A stretch of DNA of 64,000 bases from Oceanobacillus sp. Castelsardo (GCF_001659985.1 NZ_LYCS01000014.1:1-64000), one strand, 5' to 3'; counted from the stretch's first letter, positions 26,377 to 36,016 are shown. The notes: generated by a model from the sequence alone, not told the origin. A program made the numbers and translations.

Positions 26377-28286
26377 CTCCTTTTTGAACATTTTTTTCCT
26401 ACTTTTCTAAATACCGTAATTGCAAGTGGTGGTATTTTTATCTTTATATGTTGGGCTAAACCATGCCACTTTTCCGGAAAACTAAAATGTTTATTCTCGT
26501 TTTGTTGTCCTGACCCTCCAAATTCTATCTGGTCAGAATTAAAGACTTCCTCGTAAATTCCTGGATCTGGAACCCCAATTTTGTAGTCATACGCTACATT
26601 AGGAGTAAAATTACAAACAATTATCAGTTCTTTATCCTTACTTTTTCTTCTAAAAGCTATAATACTCTGATCAATGTTATGGGGATCAACCCATTCAAAA
26701 CCGCTTGGGTCATGGTCAAGTTCAAAAAGTTCTGGATTTTCTAAGTAGAAGTGATTTAGTTCTTTCACATAATTGAAGACTCCGTGATGTAATGGGTAAT
26801 CTAAAAGATGCCAATCTAACTGCTCTTTATCCTTCCATTCCGCATATTGGGCTAATTCAGCCCCCATAAATAGTAATTTTTTACCCGGATGACAAGTCAT
26901 ATATCCATATAGCAATCTTAAGTTAGCAAACTGTTGCCACTGGTCTCCAGGCATTTTATCTAATAAAGACTTTTTCCCATGAACAACCTCATCATGTGAA
27001 AGTGGCAAAAGAAAGTTTTCTGAATATGTATACATGAAAGAAAAGGTTAATAGATTATGATGCCATTTCCTATGGACTGGATCTTTTTTCATGTACGATA
27101 ACATGTCATTCATCCAACCCATATTCCATTTAAAATTAAAGCCAATTCCACCGGAGTACGTAGGTGCCGTTATGAGTGGTAAGTCTGAACTATCCTCAGC
27201 CATCATCAGCGCACTAGGTTCATAAGAAAAGATAACTTCATTCAGCTTACGTAAAAGGGCATATGCCTCTAAATTCTCTTCTCCTCCATACGTGTTATAA
27301 ATCTTTTCTTCCCAATCTTGTCGATCGAAATTTAAATACAACATACTAGCTACAGCATCTACGCGAATTCCGTCCAAATGATATTCTTCCAGCCAATATA
27401 ATGCATTCGAAATTAGGAAACTTTGCACTTCTGGACGACCAAAGTCAAATGTAAGTGTCCCCCAAGTTGGCTTCTCTGCCTTTTTTGGATCAGAATATTC
27501 ATAAAGCGCCTTTCCATCGAATCTCTGAAGGGCGAAATCATCCTTACAAAAATGACCAGGAACCCAGTCCATAATCACCCCTATCTCGTTCGCATGACAA
27601 TGATCCACGAAGTATTTAAAGTCTTCGGGGTTCCCATATCTTGTCGTAACAGAAAAATAACCAGTAATTTGATATCCCCAAGATAAATCAAATGGATGTT
27701 CAGCTAAAGGTAATAATTCGATATGTGTATAACCAAGAGATTTAACATATGGAATTAATTCCTTTGCTAATTCTTTATACGTATAAAATTCTCCTGATTC
27801 CTTCTTTTTCCATGAACCTAAGTGAACTTCATAGATAGCAATTGGAGAAGTATGGGGATTATAAACTTCCTTCTGTTTAATCCAATGATCATCCTGCCAA
27901 TTATATGTAGAGGGACTTAATGTTAGAGAGGCCGTACCTGGTCTAAGTTCTGACTTTCTAGCATATGGATCTGCTTTCATCCGTATTTCACCTGAAGAAG
28001 AAATAATTCGATATTTATACGCTTGGTTTTCTTCAACATCAGTAAAAAAGCCAATCCAAATCCCTTCATTATTTAACCTTTCCAAAGAGTGAGATTCACC
28101 ATTCCAGTCGTTAAAGTCTCCGACAACAGATATCTCTTTTGCATTTGGAGCCCATACTACAAAACGAAACCCTTGCTTGCCTTCCCATTCAATTACATGA
28201 CAACCTAAAAAGTCCTGACTACGATAATTTGTTCCTTGATGAAATAAATAGATATCTTGTTCGGTTATATGATACATGCAATCCAT
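26352..28286 (-). CDS. glgB: 1,4-alpha-glucan branching enzyme
   Basis: A 644-aa GH13 enzyme. An N-terminal CBM48-like domain (FVVWAPNAKEISVVGDFNDW near residue 45) is followed by the catalytic barrel with DGIRVDAVASMLY near residue 295, MMAEDSSD near residue 350 and LPLSHDEVVHGKKSL near residue 410. It makes alpha-1,6 branches in glycogen. The start at 28286 follows AAGGAGG by 5 bases; a 12-codon upstream extension is rejected. The last residues after KKCSKR are encoded by the inserted element, so the natural C-terminus has been replaced. Confidence 0.93.
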   Translation of the reverse strand: MDCMYHITEQDIYLFHQGTNYRSQDFLGCHVIEWEGKQGFRFVVWAPNAKEISVVGDFNDWNGESHSLERLNNEGIWIGFFTDVEENQAYKYRIISSSGEIRMKADPYARKSELRPGTASLTLSPSTYNWQDDHWIKQKEVYNPHTSPIAIYEVHLGSWKKKESGEFYTYKELAKELIPYVKSLGYTHIELLPLAEHPFDLSWGYQITGYFSVTTRYGNPEDFKYFVDHCHANEIGVIMDWVPGHFCKDDFALQRFDGKALYEYSDPKKAEKPTWGTLTFDFGRPEVQSFLISNALYWLEEYHLDGIRVDAVASMLYLNFDRQDWEEKIYNTYGGEENLEAYALLRKLNEVIFSYEPSALMMAEDSSDLPLITAPTYSGGIGFNFKWNMGWMNDMLSYMKKDPVHRKWHHNLLTFSFMYTYSENFLLPLSHDEVVHGKKSLLDKMPGDQWQQFANLRLLYGYMTCHPGKKLLFMGAELAQYAEWKDKEQLDWHLLDYPLHHGVFNYVKELNHFYLENPELFELDHDPSGFEWVDPHNIDQSIIAFRRKSKDKELIIVCNFTPNVAYDYKIGVPDPGIYEEVFNSDQIEFGGSGQQNENKHFSFPEKWHGLAQHIKIKIPPLAITVFRKVGKKCSKRRMKRTEVG

Positions 28287-28361
28287 TTTTTCCTCCTTAT
28301 ACGATAAGGAAGGATTTGACATAACGAGAAAAATATGGCTAATCCTTCAAATACACGCTTA

Positions 28362-28390
28362 ATTATAAGATGAATAATCATTCACTTCAA
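28362..28390 (-). promoter_or_regulatory. glgB operon promoter
   Basis: On the minus strand TTGAAG (28390-28385), 17-bp spacer, TATAAT (28367-28362), about 75 bp before the glgB start. Confidence 0.65.
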
Positions 28391-28482
28391 TTAGTTTTCT
28401 GAAGATTCGTTCGACAATAAATGACCGCAGTTCTTGCATTGGAGTATGTTTTGTCGAATGACGTTAATTATCTGTAAACTTT

Positions 28483-28508
28483 GTTTAAACGGACGCTTGA
28501 ATGGTTAT
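28483..28508 (+). promoter_or_regulatory. possible sigma-B-like promoter upstream of pullulanase
   Basis: GTTTAA (28483-28488), 14 bases, GGTTAT (28503-28508) resembles the general-stress consensus GTTTAA-N12-14-GGGTAT with one mismatch. A weak TTGACT further downstream could be an alternative sigma-A -35. Confidence 0.3.
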
Positions 28509-28592
28509 AATTTTCTTAATAGTTTATATTTCCATTTTATTGACTAATACATATACTGATAAGTGTATAGTTTATTAAAGGAGTTGCTTTCT

Positions 28593-30737
28593 TTGGATAA
28601 CAAGGTTGCGTGGATAGACGATATTCATGAAATAACCGTAATAGGTGACATGGAAAGTTTATTTTTAAATAGACAATCCCCCTTAATTTATATCGAAAAC
28701 AAACAAAGTTACATTCAGACTAAAGCCGAAAAGATAAACCATTCAAAAGCGAAAATTCGGTATCATGAGGAACTACCAATCGGAGAAAACTTATTCCTAT
28801 TATGGAATGATATAAAAATCCCTATCTATCCAGGAGCCATTGTGCGAACAAATTGGTTTGATGAAAACTATTCCAATTTGGATGTAGAGCTTGGGGCTAC
28901 TTGTCACCGAGCTTCAACAACCTTTTCTATATGGGCCCCCACTGCAACCGTAGTGAAAGTGGAATTAAACGATAAAAAGATTCCATTAAAAAGGCAAAAC
29001 AGAGGGGTGTGGACACTAACGGTAGATGGAGATTGGCATGGTTGCCCTTATATATATGATGTAACATTGAATGGAGAATCCACTCTAGTCAATGATCCCT
29101 ATGCGAAAGCAATGCTTCCGAATAGTGAAAAAGGAATCATCATTGACTTCACTAGAACAAAGTCATTAAAGGATAGTTCGGTTTCAAGACCAAAATTAGA
29201 CAGTTTACAAGATGCCATTATTTATGAATTACATGTAAGGGACGCAACGATTCATGTAAATAGTGGTGTAAAAAACAGAGGTAAATTTTTAGGGCTAACA
29301 GAGAAAAACACGACTAATTCCAACGGATACCCAACAGCCCTATCTTATATAAAAGATTTGGGAGTAACCCACGTTCAATTACTGCCAATTAATGACTTCG
29401 CTCGGGTTAATGAATTGGATCCAGATACTTCTTATAATTGGGGTTACGATCCATTATTTTTTCAAGTTCCTGAGGGAAGTTATTCTTTAATTCCTAATGA
29501 CCCCGTTACAAGAATCAATGAATGTAAAACAATGATAGATTCTTTTCATCAGGAAGAAATTTCCGTAATTTTAGATGTTGTCTATAATCATGTTTTCATA
29601 ATGGAGGAGTCACCATTTGAAAAAATAGTTCCCGGCTATTACTTCCGATATCATCCAAATGGAGCAATTAGTAATGGAACTGGTGTTGGTAATGACATTG
29701 CATCGGAAAGACAGATGGTTAGAAAGTTCATCTTGGATACGATAAGTTTTTGGTTAGAGGAATATCAAGTTGATGGCTTTCGCTTTGATTTGATGGGAGC
29801 TCTTGATATCGAAACAATGAGGCAAATTCGAGACCGCTGCAAAGAGGAACCTATCCCTATTATGCTTTTGGGTGAAGGTTGGGAATTGGACACTGCATTA
29901 CCCCCACATCATAAAGCAACAAGTGGAAATTCCCATCAATTAAATGGGGTTGGCTACTTTAATGATTTATTTCGAGATACAATAAAAGGAAACTTATTTT
30001 ATCACCATGATTCTGGTTATGTGAATGGAAATGGACATTATGTGGAACGAATTGCCCATTTGGTGACAGGATCTGTATTAGAAGAATATGGTATTCCCTT
30101 TGTTTCTAATATTAATCAAACAATCAATTACGTGGAATGTCACGATAATCATACACTATGGGATCGCCTTTTATTAACAAACCCAGATGCTAGTGTAGAC
30201 GAACGTAAAAAAATACATCAGCTAGCAACTGGATTAACCCTATTAAGCCAAGGAATTCCATTTATTCATGCAGGTCAAGAATGGTTTCGAACAAAAAAAG
30301 GTGTAGAAAACAGTTATATTTCTAGTGATGAAATTAATCAATTAGACTGGGATAGACGTGAATTGGAAGATGAAAATATTCAGTTCGTAAAATCACTGAT
30401 TTCTCTTCGTAAAACGTATGAAGTCTTCCGTTTAAAATCTAAGGATGAAATAAGAAGAAGATTTCATATATTGGAAACACAACCACCTATTTTCGGTTTT
30501 ACGTTATTAGGTGATGATGCTGACATCTCTATATATGTGAACCCCACAGACCAAAAGGTTCCATTACATTTACCATCGTCAGGGAAATGGTTTGTAACAC
30601 TTAGCAATATCCAATCTAGTAAGCAAGTTATAGGAGAATTTACTTCCATCAATCCTTTTGAATTATTAGCGCTTAAGAAGTCACGAAAAACGGCAGGAAA
30701 GGAAGACTCTGTATTATTCGTGAATACTAGTGAATAA
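28593..30737 (+). CDS. pulA: type I pullulanase (glycogen debranching)
   Basis: A 714-aa GH13 enzyme close in size to B. subtilis AmyX (718 aa). It has a CBM48 region (ASTTFSIWAPTATVVKVELND near residue 108) and the type I signature YNWGYDP near residue 283. The barrel motifs are DGFRFDLMG, LLGEGWELD and VECHDNHTLWDRL. There is no signal peptide, so it works inside the cell on alpha-1,6 branches of glycogen. The start is a TTG at 28593, 9 bases after GGAG. It is divergent from glgB, in keeping with a glycogen turnover unit. Confidence 0.92.
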   Translation: MDNKVAWIDDIHEITVIGDMESLFLNRQSPLIYIENKQSYIQTKAEKINHSKAKIRYHEELPIGENLFLLWNDIKIPIYPGAIVRTNWFDENYSNLDVELGATCHRASTTFSIWAPTATVVKVELNDKKIPLKRQNRGVWTLTVDGDWHGCPYIYDVTLNGESTLVNDPYAKAMLPNSEKGIIIDFTRTKSLKDSSVSRPKLDSLQDAIIYELHVRDATIHVNSGVKNRGKFLGLTEKNTTNSNGYPTALSYIKDLGVTHVQLLPINDFARVNELDPDTSYNWGYDPLFFQVPEGSYSLIPNDPVTRINECKTMIDSFHQEEISVILDVVYNHVFIMEESPFEKIVPGYYFRYHPNGAISNGTGVGNDIASERQMVRKFILDTISFWLEEYQVDGFRFDLMGALDIETMRQIRDRCKEEPIPIMLLGEGWELDTALPPHHKATSGNSHQLNGVGYFNDLFRDTIKGNLFYHHDSGYVNGNGHYVERIAHLVTGSVLEEYGIPFVSNINQTINYVECHDNHTLWDRLLLTNPDASVDERKKIHQLATGLTLLSQGIPFIHAGQEWFRTKKGVENSYISSDEINQLDWDRRELEDENIQFVKSLISLRKTYEVFRLKSKDEIRRRFHILETQPPIFGFTLLGDDADISIYVNPTDQKVPLHLPSSGKWFVTLSNIQSSKQVIGEFTSINPFELLALKKSRKTAGKEDSVLFVNTSE

Positions 30738-30785
30738 GTAAAAGAAGACGAACAGTCCATTACAACTGTTCGTCTTGTCTTTTAC
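30738..30785 (+). terminator. bidirectional terminator, pullulanase / methyltransferase
   Basis: GTAAAAGAAGACGAACAG pairs with CTGTTCGTCT-TG-TCTTTTAC around TCCATTACAA, between convergent genes. Confidence 0.85.
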
Positions 30786-30790
30786 TATAT

Positions 30791-31405
30791 TTAATAATTT
30801 AAACGATAGATTAATATGCGTTCATATGGATTCTTCTCATACATCTTTGGTATTTTAATTTCAGATACTAATTCAAATAACGTTTCATTTTCCAAAAAGA
30901 AAATATAATCTTCATGTGGATAATATAAGATAATATCTACTTCTCTCTTGGTTTGTTCAACAGATGTTAGTATGTTGTTAACAACTTTTCGAAAGATATT
31001 GACTGAAAATGGGTTAAAAAAGTAAAATCGATTATTCTCTTTCTTAATTTCAAACTCCTCCGCTAAACAATTAAGAAAGAACATGTTATCCGATTTCCTT
31101 TTTGTCTTTGCCATATAGTGATTTTTATTATCCACAGCCTTTTTATAAAACTCCTCATTTCTCTCAATACCTATAACGGTTGAATGGTAAAAGTAATGAA
31201 CATAGAAGTTTAAACGGCCTAGACCACAGCCAAAATCAACCATATAATCAGTCTGCTCGACAGGATAAATCGTAAATAAAAGTTCTAGTACATCGTAAGG
31301 GGTTGGTTCATATGGATAATAATGTATTATATCCCCACCGGTATGGGCATTTCTTTGGTCTCGGGTTTTAATATTAAGTAATTTATCATAGTAAAATTCT
31401 TTCAT
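30791..31405 (-). CDS. SAM-dependent methyltransferase, substrate unknown
   Basis: A 204-aa class I methyltransferase-like protein with the SAM motif MVDFGCGLGRLNFYV near residue 56, a motif II acidic residue (GIERNEEF) and a post-motif FFNPFS near residue 130. The second ATG is chosen because GGAG lies 7 bases upstream of it. The protein is rich in aromatic and charged residues. I do not recognise a substrate. It is monocistronic. Confidence 0.7.
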   Translation of the reverse strand: MKEFYYDKLLNIKTRDQRNAHTGGDIIHYYPYEPTPYDVLELLFTIYPVEQTDYMVDFGCGLGRLNFYVHYFYHSTVIGIERNEEFYKKAVDNKNHYMAKTKRKSDNMFFLNCLAEEFEIKKENNRFYFFNPFSVNIFRKVVNNILTSVEQTKREVDIILYYPHEDYIFFLENETLFELVSEIKIPKMYEKNPYERILIYRLNY

Positions 31406-31553
31406 TTGCATTCTCCATCATTCTATTTCATATTATTATCTCTTTATTTGCTTAATCTGTAAAATCATCACAATTGTCCTTTTGAAATCTATTAAAATAT
31501 TAGATATAATAATAGGAACTTTCAAATAATAATTAAGAAAGAAGCGAATATAT

Positions 31554-32480
31554 ATGAGGAGTATTCAAACCGTTTCCTTAGTTGGACTTGGAGCAATCGG
31601 AGCTATTTTTGGTAAAAAGCTACAGAATTACTTAGGAGACAAATTTCAAGTTATCGTTAATAAAGAGCGCATGGAGCGTTATCAAAAAACTGGGATAACG
31701 ATTAATGGGGAAAAACAAAAATTTCATTATATTACGCCCGATACGGAAGTAGAACCAGCTGATCTTGTTATCATCGCAACAAAAAATGCAGAATTAAAAC
31801 AGGCAATAGTTGATGCAAGAAATCATATAGGAAAAGATACGATTATTCTTTCACTATTGAACGGGATTTCTAGTGAAGAGGAAATTTATGATGCTACGGA
31901 AAATGAACATATTTTATATAGTATGACATATCAAAATGACCCCATTCGTCATAAACAAGAAATTAACTATCAACATATGGGTTTGATTTGCTTTGGAGAG
32001 AAAAATGGGTCTTTATCTGAAGATGTTCTTGCCGTAAAGGATTTATTTGACAGAGCTGAAGTCCCCTATGAAATACCCAAAGATGTTTGGCATGTTATTT
32101 GGGCAAAATTCATGTTTAACGTAGCCGTCAATCAAATTTCAGCGGTACTAAAAGCTCCTTATAGTAACTTTCAGAAGATCCCTGAATTAAAGGAATGGAT
32201 GGAGTTTGCAATGTACGAAGTCGTAGCGCTATCCAAAGAGGTAGGAGTAAACTTAACGGATAAAGATGTTCATCAATACAGACCAATCCTTCAAAACCTC
32301 TCGCCTAATGGAAAAACGTCGATGCTTCAAGACATAGAAGCAAATAGAAAAACCGAGGTAGAATTTTTCGCTGGAAAAGTATGTGAATTAGGAAAAAAAT
32401 ATTCTGTTCCCACCCCAATCAATGACCAACTTTATAAAATGATTCATATCATGGAAGAAATGGCAAAGTTGAACAATTAG
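31554..32480 (+). CDS. 2-dehydropantoate 2-reductase family protein
   Basis: A 308-aa oxidoreductase of the ApbA/PanE family with NADP-binding GLGAIGAIFG near residues 11-20 and the C-terminal helical domain (SMLQDIEANRKTEVEFFAGKV near residues 258-278) that carries the usual SMxxDxxxGRxTE-like pattern. The family reduces ketopantoate to pantoate for coenzyme A, but many paralogues act on other 2-keto acids. No pan genes are nearby, so the assignment stays at family level. Confidence 0.82.
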   Translation: MRSIQTVSLVGLGAIGAIFGKKLQNYLGDKFQVIVNKERMERYQKTGITINGEKQKFHYITPDTEVEPADLVIIATKNAELKQAIVDARNHIGKDTIILSLLNGISSEEEIYDATENEHILYSMTYQNDPIRHKQEINYQHMGLICFGEKNGSLSEDVLAVKDLFDRAEVPYEIPKDVWHVIWAKFMFNVAVNQISAVLKAPYSNFQKIPELKEWMEFAMYEVVALSKEVGVNLTDKDVHQYRPILQNLSPNGKTSMLQDIEANRKTEVEFFAGKVCELGKKYSVPTPINDQLYKMIHIMEEMAKLNN

Positions 32481-32541
32481 TTTAGATAACTTACCGTTTG
32501 CTAATAGGCCTAGGTAAATTATAATTGTGTAAAAAGTTAAG

Positions 32542-32572
32542 CTCCATCTGCTATAAAGGCAGATGGAGTTTA
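32542..32572 (+). terminator. terminator after the KPR-like gene
   Basis: CTCCATCTGC-TATAAAG-GCAGATGGAG followed by TTTATT. Confidence 0.8.
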
Positions 32573-32655
32573 TTCATCTCCTCTATGAGTACTCCAATTA
32601 ACATTTCCATTCTACGTTCCGGCACTCATCACCTTGATGAATGTCAGACACGATT

Positions 32656-33063
32656 TTAACCTTCTATAATCTTCACATAAAATGTTCTTCTTCTAGGTCC
32701 ATCAAACTCTGAAAAGTATACGCTTTGCCACGTCCCCAAAATAAGATTCCCCTCTGATATAATGAGCGTCTCGCTTACCCCTACAACAGATGACTTTATA
32801 TGTCCATCCGAATTCCCTTCCATATGTACATATTCTTTTTTATTTGGGAATGTTTCATCAAGACCAAATTTTAAATCCCGTTTTACATCCGGATCCGCAT
32901 TTTCATTAATGGTTATCGCAGCAGTTGTATGCGGACAATAAACAACCATTATCCCATCTTTCACGCCGCTTTGTAGCAGTGCTTCCTCCAAGTAGGAATC
33001 AATATTCGTAAATGACTGTCTTTCATGTGTTATAACCTCAAATTGAAATAAATTTTTCCCCAA
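32656..33063 (-). CDS. YjbQ/UPF0047 family protein
   Basis: A 135-aa protein of the UPF0047 family, sometimes annotated as a secondary thiamine-phosphate synthase because E. coli YjbQ has weak activity. The conserved metal-binding His pattern is visible in VYCPHTTAAITINENADPDV near residues 43-62, EYVHMEGNSDGHIKSS near residue 77 and LGTWQSVYFSEFDGPRRR near residue 110. The start is a TTG behind AGGAGTG. True function is unclear. Confidence 0.85.
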   Translation of the reverse strand: MGKNLFQFEVITHERQSFTNIDSYLEEALLQSGVKDGIMVVYCPHTTAAITINENADPDVKRDLKFGLDETFPNKKEYVHMEGNSDGHIKSSVVGVSETLIISEGNLILGTWQSVYFSEFDGPRRRTFYVKIIEG

Positions 33064-33210
33064 GACATTTCACTCCTATAATAAATTTAAATTAATAATG
33101 GAATTAGTAAATTTAAATAGTCGTAATTATTAATTAGTGAATATACTGTAGTAACGAGCTCGTTTCATCGCTTGTTTTTACTCATTAACTTACTTAAAAG
33201 GAAGGGAATT

Positions 33211-33747
33211 ATGTCAAAATTAAAGGTGTTCCATTATTCATTCCAAAACTTAAGTCAAAAAAACATGTCTTTTGAACAAGTCTTTGAAAACATCATTCAA
33301 TTTATGAGAAACGACCCGAATGGTAATTACCGCTTAATGTTTGGAACAGACTCACAAGTACATGGCTATTATACTAAATTTATTACTGGAATAGTAATTC
33401 AGCGCGAGAAAAAAGGGGCATGGGCATGTATACGAAAAATGATTGTACCTCGAAAGATGACAAACCTTCATGAACGTATTTCTTATGAAACAACCTTAAC
33501 GGAAGAAATTGTATCTATGTTTACAGACGAAAGAAAAAGCCAGCTAATCGATATCATTTTGCCGAACATTTATAAAGGAGCTACATTTACGATTGAAGGG
33601 CATCTAGATATCGGTTCAGAAAATCGAAACAAAACTAGAATTTTCGTAAACGAAATGGTATCTAGGATGGAATCTATTGGTGTAGAACCAAAAATAAAAC
33701 CGGAATCCTTTGTAGCAAGCTCATACGCAAATCGTTATACGAAATAA
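33211..33747 (+). CDS. ykuK: YkuK family, ribonuclease H-like protein
   Basis: A 178-aa protein of the YkuK (DUF458) family, annotated as RNase H-like by fold. The FGTDSQVHG motif near residue 46 places an acidic residue where RNase H-like enzymes bind metal. The ATG at 33211 follows AAAAGGAAGGG; a 13-codon upstream extension is rejected. B. subtilis YkuK is of similar size and has no assigned biochemical role. Confidence 0.85.
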   Translation: MSKLKVFHYSFQNLSQKNMSFEQVFENIIQFMRNDPNGNYRLMFGTDSQVHGYYTKFITGIVIQREKKGAWACIRKMIVPRKMTNLHERISYETTLTEEIVSMFTDERKSQLIDIILPNIYKGATFTIEGHLDIGSENRNKTRIFVNEMVSRMESIGVEPKIKPESFVASSYANRYTK

Positions 33748-33751
33748 ATAA

Positions 33752-33795
33752 AGGGGCTGTCTTTAAATGAATTTTCATCTAAAGACAGCCTCTAT
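33752..33795 (+). terminator. terminator of ykuK
   Basis: AGGGGCTGTCTTTA / TAAAGACAGCCTCT arms around a 14-nt loop. Confidence 0.75.
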
Positions 33796-33912
33796 TCTAT
33801 GCACCAAACATCTCAAATACATTTGAATCAGCTAATTATATTGATTAAATTTACATCTCTAGGATATACTTTTAACAACTTCTATTTTTCTAGTGAAAGA
33901 AGGGAATGAAAT

Positions 33913-34263
33913 TTGTATCATATAGTAGAAGATAGAATCAAAGAATCGATGGAAAACGGTGAGTTTGATAACCTCCCAGGAAAAGGAGAGCCTCTTAATG
34001 TAAGAGACGAATTTCAAGGGTTATCTCCAGAAATCAGACGAACCTTTAAAATACTCAAAACTGCCGGATATATCCCAGAAGAGAATGACAAAGAAAATCT
34101 TACTTTTAAAGACTTACATCGATTTGCTACAGGGATAGAAAGTGAGCAAGGACAATTCGAATGTAAAAGACAATTTGAGTCCTTTGCAAAACAAAGGGAA
34201 TTAAAGAAAAACCCTTCATTTCGTCATTACGCAGAAAAAATATATAACAAATTATTTCGTTAA
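33913..34263 (+). CDS. DnaJ-like domain protein (DUF1992)
   Basis: A 116-aa protein with the DUF1992 hallmark EDRIKESMENGEFDNLPGKGEPL near residues 5-27. The family is called DnaJ homologue subfamily C member 28-like, but this short bacterial form lacks a J domain. The start is a TTG preceded by AAGGGA. Its role is unknown. The next gene, a YtvI-like protein, starts 94 bp downstream. Confidence 0.82.
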   Translation: MYHIVEDRIKESMENGEFDNLPGKGEPLNVRDEFQGLSPEIRRTFKILKTAGYIPEENDKENLTFKDLHRFATGIESEQGQFECKRQFESFAKQRELKKNPSFRHYAEKIYNKLFR

Positions 34264-34357
34264 AGAGGTTGGATACACGCACTTAAATATTGGAAACAAT
34301 TAGATACCTAATACTATAATAAAGGTATTGAAATTCACGATGGAAAGGAGTCTTTAT

Positions 34358-35413
34358 TTGGCTAAGTTTTTTACAACGAAACGGATTATTATTGCAGTTT
34401 CACTGATATTAATCGCAATGATTTTATATTTCTATTCTTCCGCTTTCATGCCTTTAATATTAGCCATGGTTACAGCTTTCATCTTAGAACCTTTAGTTAG
34501 ATTTCTACAGAAACACTTAAAGCTGAAAACCAGGTTACCTGCAGTATTAATCTCATTTCTTTTATTTGTTTTAAGTGTCGCTTTCATATTTTATATTGCT
34601 ATCACTAGAGTCGTGAATGAAACGATACGATTTGCTGAAAGATTACCCTATTATATTATTGATATCAATCTTTTTATCGAAAAGCTACTCGAAGATATTA
34701 ATAAAACCGCTGCAGGACTTCCACCTATTTTTATAAATGAAATGGAAGGACAGGTATCTAATCTTTTAGAATGGTTAACTAATATGGCACAGGGAATGAT
34801 ACCCATACTAGCTGGTTGGATACAAGGAATTCCTAATTTATTAGTTGTTATTATTATATATTTAATAGCTTTATTTTTAATAAGTATGGACCTTCCGAAA
34901 TATAAAAAGGCTTTTTACTCCAAATTCCGTGATGAAAATGCTGAAAAAATCCAATATATATTACAACGCTCCACACGATTTTTTACCGGCTTTATGAAGG
35001 CACAATTTTTAGTTAGTATTATTATTCTTATCGTAACTTATATCGGTCTAATCTTTATTTCACCACATAATGCACTTGTCATGTCCTTAGTAATTTGGCT
35101 TATCGATTTAATCCCAATCATTGGTTCCATTGTTATACTTGCACCATGGGCGTTATTTGATTTAATAACTGGAGATACGAGTACAGGAATTCAATTACTT
35201 GTTTTAGCTGCAATATTATTGATCATACGTAGAACGGTTGAACCTAAAGTCATGGGAGATCAAATTGGGTTACCCCCACTTCCCACTTTAATTGGTTTAT
35301 GGTTAGGTTTATACTTCTTTGGTATTATCGGATTTATTATCGGTCCTTTATCTATCATCGCCATACTATCAGCAAAAGAGGCTGGGCTTATTAAGTTGGA
35401 TTTTAAAATATAA
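34358..35413 (+). CDS. AI-2E family transporter, YtvI-like
   Basis: A 351-aa protein with about eight membrane segments arranged as in the AI-2E/PerM family. The conserved end WLIDLIPIIGSIVILAPWA near residues 255-273 is followed by IIGPLSIIA. It resembles Bacillus YtvI, a sporulation-associated membrane protein of unknown transport activity. The start is taken as TTG at 34358, 7 bases after AAAGGAG; a TTG 10 codons upstream lacks a site. Confidence 0.82.
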   Translation: MAKFFTTKRIIIAVSLILIAMILYFYSSAFMPLILAMVTAFILEPLVRFLQKHLKLKTRLPAVLISFLLFVLSVAFIFYIAITRVVNETIRFAERLPYYIIDINLFIEKLLEDINKTAAGLPPIFINEMEGQVSNLLEWLTNMAQGMIPILAGWIQGIPNLLVVIIIYLIALFLISMDLPKYKKAFYSKFRDENAEKIQYILQRSTRFFTGFMKAQFLVSIIILIVTYIGLIFISPHNALVMSLVIWLIDLIPIIGSIVILAPWALFDLITGDTSTGIQLLVLAAILLIIRRTVEPKVMGDQIGLPPLPTLIGLWLGLYFFGIIGFIIGPLSIIAILSAKEAGLIKLDFKI

Positions 35414-35418
35414 TCCGT

Positions 35419-35457
35419 AAAAATGAAACCACCCAATGGGATGGTTTCATTTTTTTT
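35419..35457 (+). terminator. terminator of the ytvI-like gene
   Basis: AAAATGAAACCA-CCCAATGGGA-TGGTTTCATTTT with a long T tract. Confidence 0.88.
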
Positions 35458-35476
35458 CACCTGTTATCCTTATCTA

Positions 35477-35614
35477 TTAAAGCTGTTGTTCTGTCTTTTT
35501 ATATAGCCGTACAGATTTTCCCTTTTTATTTACATTTGTAAAATAACTGTGAAGCAACATACCTAGAACAATAATGAACAGACCGATGATGGTGAAGCCT
35601 AAGGGAGGTAACAC
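35477..35614 (-). pseudogene. small membrane ORF or gene fragment, unrecognised
   Basis: A 45-codon minus-strand frame (GTG to TAA). One clear membrane helix (GFTIIGLFIIVLGMLLHSYF) is followed by a basic tail (NVNKKGKSVRLYKK). There is no ribosome binding site, and the frame closes just upstream, so it looks like the 3' end of a lost gene. A real small membrane protein cannot be excluded. The rest of the 417-bp gap between 35414 and 35830 holds a terminator and AT-rich sequence with nothing recognisable. Confidence 0.35.
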
Positions 35615-35830
35615 AGAATTTAACTATTTAAATAGATAGAAAATATTAGTAATATTTGGTATGATATTGAAAATTCATCATTTTTATGGATACTTTATAG
35701 CTAACGTTTAATTTTACAGATAATGTGAAATATTTCACTATATGAACAATAGTATTATTTAAGCATTATCGGTTATTCTATTAATCCTTATCCATTAATT
35801 TACAATTACTTATAGGAGGTAGGTTTTTTC

Positions 35831-36016
35831 TTGAAAAACGAATTAAGATGGGGGCTTATTATTTTATTTTTTGTTCTAATTGCTTATATCCTCCCCTATA
35901 CACTTTTGACTAACGTTACAAAATGGTATGGAAGCTTTTTTGTTTGGATCATCCTAACCATTATTGTCATCGGTATTAATTATTTAATAACAAAGAATTG
36001 GGGTAAAGAAAAATGA
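35831..36016 (+). CDS. small membrane partner of sodium:solute symporter
   Basis: A 61-aa protein with two membrane helices (about residues 8-28 and 34-54) and a basic end. The start is TTG with AGGAGGT 10 bases upstream. Its stop overlaps the symporter start by 4 bp (ATGA), so production is coupled. Small two-helix proteins encoded just ahead of solute:sodium symporters (YhdT-like or symporter accessory proteins) are widespread; the name here rests on size and position. Confidence 0.7.
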   Translation: MKNELRWGLIILFFVLIAYILPYTLLTNVTKWYGSFFVWIILTIIVIGINYLITKNWGKEK

